Shown: positions 58,078 through 64,000 of the stretch, in pieces
Layout: each line of letters begins with the position of its first letter
Numbering within the stretch: the first letter of the stretch is position 1
DNA from: Streptomyces hygroscopicus subsp. hygroscopicus
Lineage (GTDB): Bacteria; Actinomycetota; Actinomycetes; Streptomycetales; Streptomycetaceae
DNA length: 64,000 nt
Assembly (NCBI RefSeq): GCF_001553455.1
Contig: NZ_BBOX01000013.1
Coordinates: 1-64,000 of the forward strand
Direction: 5' to 3'
Position numbers and translations under genes: made by a program
Notes under the pieces: generated by a model
Told to the model about the DNA's origin: nothing
Seen by the model: the letters and a program-made list of their open reading frames with translations, nothing else
Databases searched by the model: none

Positions 58078-58197
58078 GACGCGCCGACTCTACGTCCCCT
58101 CCGCCCCGGTGAGCACCAGATCTTCACGACGTCACGTCACCATACGCCTGGTAACCCATTGCACCGGGTACACCCCCTCGCTAAGGTGACACCCGTT

Positions 58198-58225
58198 ACC
58201 TAATGCGCGTAAGCGCGCATTAGGT
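58198..58225. promoter_or_regulatory. 12-bp inverted repeat, candidate TetR operator
   Basis: ACCTAATGCGCG/CGCGCATTAGGT with a four-base loop, between the TetR gene at 57466 and the ferredoxin gene. AGGTGACACCCGTTACC immediately upstream may hold promoter elements. The length and A/T-flanked ends are more operator-like than terminator-like, but a stem-loop RNA is possible. Confidence 0.5.
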
Positions 58226-58243
58226 GGAGGCGCAGGGTTTGCC

Positions 58244-58273
58244 GGACCTTCCTCACGAGGGGAAGGAAGGTCC
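58244..58273 (-). terminator. Hairpin downstream of ferredoxin gene
   Basis: GGACCTTCCT/AGGAAGGTCC, perfect ten-base arms with a ten-base loop, 45 bases past the ferredoxin stop. Ends the P450-ferredoxin transcript. Confidence 0.65.
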
Positions 58274-58317
58274 AGCACGCTCTTCCGGGACGAGCGTTGC
58301 GACGAGTCAGTCGTCCG

Positions 58318-58512
58318 TCAGTCCGCCACCAGCCGGATCGCCGCGGCCGGGCAGACCGCCACCGACTCCCTGACGCCGTCGTGGTGCTCCGCTTCCGGAC
58401 GGTCGGTCAGCAGCTCCACGATGCCGTCGTCGTCCTGGTCGAAGACCTCGGGAGCCATCAGGACGCACTGTCCGGACGCGACGCACTTGGGCTGGTCGAC
58501 TTCCACGCGCAT
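58318..58512 (-). CDS. Ferredoxin, 3Fe-4S/4Fe-4S type
   Basis: 64 residues. Cys10, Cys16 (CVASGQC) and Cys54 (VCPAAAI) ligate a [3Fe-4S] cluster, as in the ferredoxins paired with CYP105-type P450s. It would carry electrons to the P450 encoded 39 bp upstream in the same operon. Confidence 0.95.
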   Translation of the reverse strand: MRVEVDQPKCVASGQCVLMAPEVFDQDDDGIVELLTDRPEAEHHDGVRESVAVCPAAAIRLVAD

Positions 58513-58551
58513 GGGGTTCCTCTTCTGTCGTTGTCCGCTCGGGGGTGGGTA

Positions 58552-59781
58552 CTACCAGGTGACGGGGAGTTCGTAAACGCCGTAGACGATGCCGTCGTGC
58601 TTGAACTCCAGCTGGTCGAAGTCGGTGGCCAGGGCCAGGGTGGGGATGCGGGAGTACAGGGTGTTGTAGACGACCTGGAGTTCGACGCGGGCCAACGGCT
58701 GGCCGAGGCACTGGTGCACGCCGTAGCCGAAGGCGACGTGGCGGCGGGCGTCACGGGTGATGTCGAGCCGGTCGGGGTCGGAGAAGGCTTCCGGGTCCCG
58801 GTTGGCGATCTCGTTGGCGAAGATGACGCCGTCGCCGGCGCGGATGACCTCGCCGCCGACCTCGATGTCCGCCAGCGCCACGCGGCGGCGCCCGGAGTGG
58901 GTGATGTTCAGGTAGCGCAGCAGTTCCTCCACGGCTCCGGCGACCACCTTGGGGTCCTCGGTGTCGCGGAGCAGAGCGAGCTGGTCCGGGTTCCGCAGCA
59001 GGGCGAGGGTGCCGAGCGCGATCATGTTCGCGGTGGTCTCGTGGCCCGCGGCCAGCAGCAGCACACCCGTCTCGGCGGCCTGGCGCTGCGTCATCTCGCC
59101 CTTGGCCACCCGCTCCGTGGCCAGTACGGAGAGCAGGTCGTCCCCGGGCCGGGCGCGCTTGACGGTCAGGAGGTCGTCCAGGTAGTCGGTGAGCGTCTGC
59201 ATGGCCGCGACCACCTCCTCCGCTGTCGAGGTGCGGCGGACGGCGACCCTGGTGTTGCGCTGGAAGAGGTCGTGGTCCTCGTAGGGCACGCCGAGCAGCT
59301 CGCAGATGACCAGGCTGGGGACCGGCAGCGCGAACGCCTCAACCAGATCGACCGGCTTCGGCCCGGCGAGCATCGCGTCGATCAGGTCATCGACGATCTT
59401 CTGGACCGACGGCCGAAGCGCCTCCACCTTCTTGATCGCGAAGGGCGCCGTCACCATCCGGCGCAGCCGGGCGTGTTCCGGGTCGTCCATGGTGAGGAAC
59501 GTCTGGCGGGCCTGGTCGTTCGCCTTCGTCCCGGCGGAGCGGTGCGGATAGCCGGGCCGCGTGGGGTCCGCGCTGATGCGCGGGTCACCGAGCAGGGCCC
59601 GTACGTGGTCGTGGCGGGTGATCAGCCACGGGCTGGTGCCGTCCCAGATCCGCACCCTGGAGACCGGGCTGTCCGCCTGCAGGGCGTGGAGGGCCGGCGG
59701 CGGGTCGAAGGGGCACCCGGCCGCCCTGGGCATCGGGTGTTCCGGCAGCCCGGCCGCTGTGTCCGCCAGTGTCTCGGTCAT
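58552..59781 (-). CDS. Cytochrome P450 (CYP105-like)
   Basis: 409 residues from ATG 59781 with GGAGG upstream. Signature motifs are AGHETT (245-250, I helix), ExxR Glu286-Arg289 and the heme loop FGYGVHQCLG with Cys358. Length and sequence fit bacterial class I P450s of the CYP105 kind, which hydroxylate xenobiotics or secondary metabolites. The partner ferredoxin is directly downstream. A TetR gene just upstream in the same direction and a palindrome in its promoter point to inducible expression. Confidence 0.95.
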   Translation of the reverse strand: MTETLADTAAGLPEHPMPRAAGCPFDPPPALHALQADSPVSRVRIWDGTSPWLITRHDHVRALLGDPRISADPTRPGYPHRSAGTKANDQARQTFLTMDDPEHARLRRMVTAPFAIKKVEALRPSVQKIVDDLIDAMLAGPKPVDLVEAFALPVPSLVICELLGVPYEDHDLFQRNTRVAVRRTSTAEEVVAAMQTLTDYLDDLLTVKRARPGDDLLSVLATERVAKGEMTQRQAAETGVLLLAAGHETTANMIALGTLALLRNPDQLALLRDTEDPKVVAGAVEELLRYLNITHSGRRRVALADIEVGGEVIRAGDGVIFANEIANRDPEAFSDPDRLDITRDARRHVAFGYGVHQCLGQPLARVELQVVYNTLYSRIPTLALATDFDQLEFKHDGIVYGVYELPVTW

Positions 59782-59819
59782 ATGTGCCTCCGTGGCAGGG
59801 GGAGCGCGTCGACCACTTT

Positions 59820-59834
59820 CCTAACAGCGTTAGG
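59820..59834. promoter_or_regulatory. Palindrome CCTAAC-AGC-GTTAGG in P450 promoter
   Basis: Perfect six-base arms 39 bases ahead of the P450 start and 45 bases after the TetR stop. Candidate operator for the TetR regulator encoded upstream. Confidence 0.65.
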
Positions 59835-59878
59835 AGCCCTAGGCAATCAATTGACCCAGAGTGACCAACCGCACCGCG

Positions 59879-60496
59879 CTATTTGGTCATCGCGAGATCG
59901 AGGAGGTCGTCCGCCATCTCCTCCATCGCCTGTCCGCTGGCCGCGAACGGCATCGACACGGCCATGGCCACGATCCCGTGCAGGGAGAACCACAGCAGCT
60001 TGGCCACCCGCTCGTCGTCCGCCGCCCCGGTACGGTCGCTCCGACAGGCGCGTACCGCGTCGAGCCACATCTCGTACACCATCCACAACGGATGCCGGTC
60101 CAACTCGTCGCGCGGGCCCTCGATCCGCTCGATGCCGAACATCAGCCGGTACCGCTGGGGATTGTCCAGCGCGAAGCGGCAGTACCGGCGGGCCATCGCG
60201 CGCAACGCCTCCCGCGGGGCGCCCCCGCCCGCGCCCTCCGCGGCCCCGCGCAGATCGGCGACCAGCCTTTCGTAGGCCCGCCGGGTGAGGGTGGCCACCA
60301 GCTCCGCCCGGTCCTTGAAGTGCAGATAGACGCTGGGAGCCGAGATCCCGACCTCACGGGCGACCGCGCGCAGCGACAGATCCCCCTCCCGGCCGGACTC
60401 CATCAGCATCCGCGCGGCGGCCGCCAGGATCTCCTCCTTCAGCGCACCCCCCTCGCCCCAACGGCTCGGCGTGCGGCGCTTGAACCCCTCGGTCAT
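59879..60496 (-). CDS. TetR-family regulator of P450 locus
   Basis: 205 residues from ATG 60496 with GGGAGGAG ahead; an upstream GTG gives a poorer, Arg-rich start. HTH: LKEEILAAAARMLMESGREGDLSLRAVAREVGISAPSVYLHFKDRAELVATL; C-terminal TetR_C_33-like domain (AMARRYCRFALDNPQRYRLMFGIERIEG). Likely represses the P450-ferredoxin genes through the palindrome at 59820. Confidence 0.93.
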   Translation of the reverse strand: MTEGFKRRTPSRWGEGGALKEEILAAAARMLMESGREGDLSLRAVAREVGISAPSVYLHFKDRAELVATLTRRAYERLVADLRGAAEGAGGGAPREALRAMARRYCRFALDNPQRYRLMFGIERIEGPRDELDRHPLWMVYEMWLDAVRACRSDRTGAADDERVAKLLWFSLHGIVAMAVSMPFAASGQAMEEMADDLLDLAMTK

Positions 60497-61061
60497 CTCC
60501 GACTCCTCCCGACGCTCCTGTGTCGCATGAGCGATTGTGGCCAGATCCCGTCGACACACGCTCACCCACGGCGATGACCGGACACACGCCGATCGTCCGG
60601 AAAAGACCTGTCCCCCGGCGGTGGCGGCACACCGCCGGGGGACAGGGCCGAGGCGGGACCGGAGGGACCGGGGGGACCGGGGGGACCGGGGGACGGAAGG
60701 TCAGTGCGCGAGGGCCACGGAGGGAAGGCCGGTCCGGGAGGGCCGGGGTGAACGGGGTGGACGGGTCCGGGACTCGCGGCCACGCCGCACATCATCAGCG
60801 TGACCCGCCATTCCAGCTCTCCGGGGGCGATAGCCGGGGTGACGGCCGGGCGATAGCCGGGGCGACGTCCGGGCGATAGCCGGGGCGACGTCCGGGAGGT
60901 GGTCGAGGAGGACCTCGACGGCGGCCCCGGCGACAGCCTCGGCGACGGGCCCCGGCGATCTCACGGGCGGCCGGTGGGCAGCTCGGCACCGGCCCGGGGC
61001 ACCGCCCCCTCGGGCGGCGCGGTGGCGGACGGGAAGGCGGATGCCGGCGGACCGGCGCCGC
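60497..61061. other. Repeat-rich intergenic region
   Basis: 565 bases without a supported gene. 60615-60655 can form a hairpin around CCCCCGGCGGTGG/CCGCCGGGGGAC. 60657-60694 repeats GACCGGGGG four times. 60828-60900 is a tandem array of GATAGCCGGGGCGACGTCCGGGC units (three imperfect copies). It separates the TetR gene from the 3' end of the conservon. Confidence 0.6.
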
Positions 61062-61724
61062 TCACCCGGCGCTCTTCCCGGCGGCGGCGGTGCTCTTCCC
61101 GGCGGCGTCGGTGGACAGGGAGTACAGGTGGCGGGCGAGCGCGACCAGTACGGCCTTGCTGGAGTCGCGCTTGCGGGCATCGCAGTCGATCATCGGCACA
61201 TCGGGCGAGAGGTCGAGGGCCTCGCGCACGTCCTCCAGCGAGTGCCGCGGCTCGGTGAAGTTGTTGCGGGCCACGATGAACGGTGTGCCGTGGTGTTCCA
61301 GCCGGTCCAGCGCGTACCAGGAGTCGGCCAGCCGGTTGGTGTCCACCAGGACGACCGCGCCCAGGGTCCCGGCGAAGAGACGGTCCCACAGGAACCAGAA
61401 CCGCTCCTGCCCCGGGGCGCCGAACAGATACAGCACCATCTGCTCGTCCAGGCTGATCCGGCCGAAGTCGAAGGCCACCGTGGTGGTGGTCTTGTCCCGC
61501 ACCAGCGAGGCGTCGTCGATGCCGACGCCCGCCTGCGTCATCGTCTCCTCGGTGCTGAGCGGGCGGATCTCGCTGACGGACTTCACCATCGTCGTCTTGC
61601 CGACACCGAACCCGCCGACGATCACGATTTTGAGGCCGTTGCTCGCGCTCTCCCGCAGCGGGGCGTGTCCGGCGCTGCCGGGAAGAGCGGGGCTGACGGT
61701 GCTGTCAGAGATTCTGGAGTGCAA
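61062..61724 (-). CDS. cvnD: Conservon GTPase-like protein (CvnD)
   Basis: 220 residues from ATG 61724. The Ras-like P-loop VGGFGVGKTT (36-45) is followed by the switch region DFGRISLDEQMVLYLFGAPGQERFWFLWDRLFAGTLGAVVLVDT and ARNNF in place of NKxD. CvnD proteins work with CvnA-C as a membrane-associated signalling complex resembling eukaryotic GPCR modules. The start overlaps cvnC by 20 bases. A short Ala/Gly/Lys/Ser-rich tail (DAAGKSTAAAGKSAG) ends it. Confidence 0.95.
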   Translation of the reverse strand: MHSRISDSTVSPALPGSAGHAPLRESASNGLKIVIVGGFGVGKTTMVKSVSEIRPLSTEETMTQAGVGIDDASLVRDKTTTTVAFDFGRISLDEQMVLYLFGAPGQERFWFLWDRLFAGTLGAVVLVDTNRLADSWYALDRLEHHGTPFIVARNNFTEPRHSLEDVREALDLSPDVPMIDCDARKRDSSKAVLVALARHLYSLSTDAAGKSTAAAGKSAG

Positions 61725-62064
61725 CGAGCACCTTCTTCAGGGTTTCGGGCTCCGGCAGCCGCCCGCCGGGGCGGGCCGCATGCGGATGGCGTGCGGTGAT
61801 CCGGCCGGTGTCCAGCAGATCGCACAGCAGGATCTTGACCACGCTGACCGGGAGTTCCAGATACGAGGAGATCTCCACGACCGACAGGGGGCGGCGGCAC
61901 ATCCGGAGGATCTTGACGTGCTCGGACTGCATCCCGGGAGTGGGGTCGCTTTCGCTGACGATCAGCGTGACCATGTCGAACCGGCTCTCGTCGGCGCGGC
62001 TGCGGCCGCCGGTGACGGTGTACAGCCGGTCCGGCCCCTCCTTGTCCAGCGGCCCTCGGATCAT
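61705..62064 (-). CDS. cvnC: Conservon DUF742 protein (CvnC)
   Basis: 119 residues. DUF742: RLYTVTGGRSRADESRFDMVTLIVSESDPTPGMQSEHVKILRMCRRPLSVVEISSYLELPVSVVKILLCDLLDTGRI, a winged-helix-like fold. It overlaps cvnB by four bases and cvnD by 20, as in all cvn operons. Confidence 0.95.
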   Translation of the reverse strand: MIRGPLDKEGPDRLYTVTGGRSRADESRFDMVTLIVSESDPTPGMQSEHVKILRMCRRPLSVVEISSYLELPVSVVKILLCDLLDTGRITARHPHAARPGGRLPEPETLKKVLVALQNL

Positions 62065-62504
62065 GCCCGCGTCCCGCCGCTGCCGTCCGCGGCCACCCGC
62101 GGCGCGGCCCGCAGATGGTCGCCGATCTGCTCGACCAGCTCGTTCATGTTGTGGCCGATGATGCCGACGTCGGCGTCGTCATGGGCCACCACGGCGAGGT
62201 GGGCGCCCTCGCCGGCCTCGACGATGAACAGGATTCCCCCGTGGAACTCCGTCATCGACTGCCGTACGCCGCCGCTGCCGTCGCCGAACTCGATGGACGC
62301 GCCGTGGGCGAGGCTCTGGATGCCCGACGCGATGGCCGCCAGCTGATCGGCCTGGTCCACGGACAACCCGGAGGAGAGGCACAGCTTGAGCCCGTCCCGT
62401 GACAGCACCAGGGCGTGACGTGACCCGGGGGTCTTCTCCAGCAGGTTCTCCAACAGCCAGTCCAAGCTGCGGTCGGTGGTGTTCATCGGCGTTCCTATCG
62501 TCAC
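62061..62504 (-). CDS. cvnB: Conservon roadblock/LC7 protein (CvnB)
   Basis: 147 residues from ATG 62504, overlapping the cvnA stop; ATG 62486 is the alternative start. The roadblock/LC7 fold is shown by LDWLLENLLEKTPGSRHALVLSRDGLKLCLSSGLSVDQADQLAAIASGIQSLAHGASIEF and the following strand-helix pattern. By family knowledge it acts as a GTPase-regulating (MglB-like) partner of CvnD. Confidence 0.95.
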   Translation of the reverse strand: MTIGTPMNTTDRSLDWLLENLLEKTPGSRHALVLSRDGLKLCLSSGLSVDQADQLAAIASGIQSLAHGASIEFGDGSGGVRQSMTEFHGGILFIVEAGEGAHLAVVAHDDADVGIIGHNMNELVEQIGDHLRAAPRVAADGSGGTRA

Positions 62505-63994
62505 GGCTTGTCGTTTTCGGCAGGCTCGGCAGGCTCAGCGGACTCGGCGGACTCGGTGTGCCCCGCGGGCCCGGGGGATACGCCGTCAGACGAGGCACCG
62601 GTGGCGGAACCGCCGCGGGCCGCCTGGCGGAAGGCGCCGAAGCGGGCTCCGGCTTCCTCGGGTCGTGGACGGCTGGTCTTCGCCTTGGGTTCCTCTTCGG
62701 CGGCGCGGGCGGCCGCCCGGGTGGCCGCGGCCAGCGTCTCGCCACGGCGCCGCTTGGGCAGTCCGTTGACGGGCCGTGCGGGCTGCGCGGAGGGCTCCGC
62801 GGACGACGGCCCGGCGGGCGGCTGCGGGGCGGAGGAGGGGGCGGCGGCCGGGGCCGACGGCGAGGCGGGGGCCGCGACCGCGGTGGCGGCGGCGGGGGAG
62901 GCGGCGGGGGAGGGGGAAGGGGAAGGGGAAGCGGACGAGGCGGACCCCTGCCGGGGAACGCCGGAGCGGATGGAGCCCGGGGCGCCGAGGGCGAGGGCGT
63001 CCTGGCTGACGTGCGTGATCAGCTGCTGCGGAATCAGGACCACGACACCGGTACCGCCCCGCGCGGACGGCCGGAAGGAGACGGTGAGCCCGTGCTTGCG
63101 GGCCAGACAGCCGACCACCGCCAGGCCCAGCCGGGTGCCGGACAGGCTCATCAGGTCCAGGCTCTCGGAGGAGACGGCCTTCTGGGCGCGGTCCAGGGCG
63201 GCCGGGCCCATGACGAGTCCACCGTCCTCGATGGTCACCACGACGCCCGCGTGCGTCTCCTCGACGTACACGTGCACCTCCTCGGTGGGAGGCGAGAAGC
63301 TGGCGGCGTTGTCCATCAGCTCGGCGAGGGCGTGCATGACGCCCTCGGCCGCGTAACCGGCCACCGCGGCGTTGCTGGCGGAGTGGACCCGCACCCGCTG
63401 GTAGGCGCTGATCCGGCCGACCGCGCCGCGCAGCACCGACTCCATGACGATCGGCTTGGTCCAGCGGCGCCCGGAGCGCGCACCGGTCAGCACCGCGATG
63501 CTGTCGGCGATCCGGCCCGCCTGGGCGGTGGTGTGGTCGAGCTTCAGCAGATCGCCGAGGACGCTCTCGTCGTGGCGGTTCTCCATCTCCCGCAGATCCG
63601 CCAGCATGCTGGTGGCCAGCGCCTGCACCCGGCCCGCGGCGTTGGCGCACGCGGCCATCGCCGAGGCGCGCATCCGTTCACCGTCGCCGATCTCGCGCAG
63701 CAGCGTCCGCAGCAGCTGCTGGTGGGCCTTGCTGGTGGGCCGCTGCACCCGGCTGAGCACGGTGTCCACCGAGCCGCCCTCGCGCAGCTGCCGAACCGCC
63801 GACGGAATCGTTTCCTCGGCGATCCGGAGAGCCTCGATCTCCTGCGCGGCGGCCGCCGTCTCCAGCGCCGTGACACGCTCCTGGAGCCGGCCGATGGTCC
63901 GCGAGCGGTAGGTGGCAACCGCGAGCGCCACACCCAGCAGTACGGCGGCGGCCCCGCAGAAGACGGCGACGAACACGCGCTGGGCGGACGGCAC
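62501..63994 (-). CDS. cvnA: Conservon sensor histidine kinase-like protein (CvnA), possibly 5' truncated
   Basis: 497 residues if it starts at GTG 63994; the window ends six bases further, so an upstream start cannot be excluded. An N-terminal TM helix (VFVAVFCGAAAVLLGVALAVATY) precedes a coiled coil and a GHKL ATPase domain with N box ELMDNAASFSPP, IEDGGLVM and GTRLGLAVVGCLARKHGL. The phosphoacceptor region lacks the usual His kinase motif, as known for CvnA. A Pro/Ala/Ser-rich tail with repeats (PSPSPSPAASPAAATAVAAPASP) follows from about residue 350. Confidence 0.93.
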   Translation of the reverse strand: MPSAQRVFVAVFCGAAAVLLGVALAVATYRSRTIGRLQERVTALETAAAAQEIEALRIAEETIPSAVRQLREGGSVDTVLSRVQRPTSKAHQQLLRTLLREIGDGERMRASAMAACANAAGRVQALATSMLADLREMENRHDESVLGDLLKLDHTTAQAGRIADSIAVLTGARSGRRWTKPIVMESVLRGAVGRISAYQRVRVHSASNAAVAGYAAEGVMHALAELMDNAASFSPPTEEVHVYVEETHAGVVVTIEDGGLVMGPAALDRAQKAVSSESLDLMSLSGTRLGLAVVGCLARKHGLTVSFRPSARGGTGVVVLIPQQLITHVSQDALALGAPGSIRSGVPRQGSASSASPSPSPSPAASPAAATAVAAPASPSAPAAAPSSAPQPPAGPSSAEPSAQPARPVNGLPKRRRGETLAAATRAAARAAEEEPKAKTSRPRPEEAGARFGAFRQAARGGSATGASSDGVSPGPAGHTESAESAEPAEPAENDKP

Positions 63995-64000
63995 GGCCGT

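Noticed and set aside
60701..61180. 159-codon antisense ORF beside cvnD
   Set aside because: Pro/Arg/Ala-rich translation across tandem DNA repeats, partly antisense to cvnD.

Overview
This 64 kb window is very GC-rich chromosomal DNA of a Streptomyces or a close relative. The signs are GTG and TTG starts, GTGA/ATGA translational coupling, a cvn-type conservon, a SARP/AfsR regulator, a PknB-type kinase with a PQQ-like sensor domain, a P450-ferredoxin pair, Tat-exported xylanase and DUF families typical of that genus. Most intergenic gaps carry short degenerate tandem repeats.

Layout. 1-3.8 kb: partial FG-GAP protein, Yip1-family membrane protein, a dcd-phosphoribosyltransferase operon and a 54-aa cysteine-pair protein. 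4.14-16.4 kb: tRNA-Gly(CCC), in whose 3' half an actinomycete integrative and conjugative element (AICE, pSAM2 type) sits between 45-bp direct repeats (4171-4215 and 16359-16403). The element carries int, xis, rep, spd genes, a TraB translocase, a GntR (KorSA-like) regulator with operator-like sites, a Pif-like Nudix protein and a GHKL ATPase. Its cargo has lower GC: a predicted PD-(D/E)XK nuclease facing a two-gene operon of a four-TM SLATT/DUF4231-like protein plus an unknown 143-aa partner. This cargo is the best candidate for an undescribed (defence-like) system.

16.4-18.6 kb is a graveyard of earlier insertions: an orphan DUF6247 antitoxin whose toxin is cut off after a few codons, a degenerate third att site, an RHH/PIN toxin-antitoxin pair, a third copy of the element's right arm and an IS3-family remnant.

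18.6-35 kb: serine hydrolase, ANTAR protein, KGG-repeat protein, an ATP-grasp/CocE-type hydrolase pair followed by an SDR fragment, a GH11 xylanase, a GT-B-like protein with a coupled small partner, and two STAND/TPR regulators (one of them a full SARP). 35-48.8 kb: Nudix hydrolase, SnoaL proteins, VWA protein, DUF5335, DUF4232 lipoprotein, kinase, two CNNM/CorC transporters, an acidic repeat protein, a decayed Nudix gene resembling the AICE one, a SnoaL/TetR divergent pair and a conserved hypothetical.

49-64 kb: molybdate ABC transporter (modABC) with a HTH-TOBE regulator, a membrane protein fusing a sigma-factor-like cytoplasmic part to an extracellular CBM2 domain, a YbaY-like protein, a DUF3105/DUF305 pair (probably metal-related), a TetR gene, a TetR-P450-ferredoxin group and a cvnABCD conservon that runs to the window edge.
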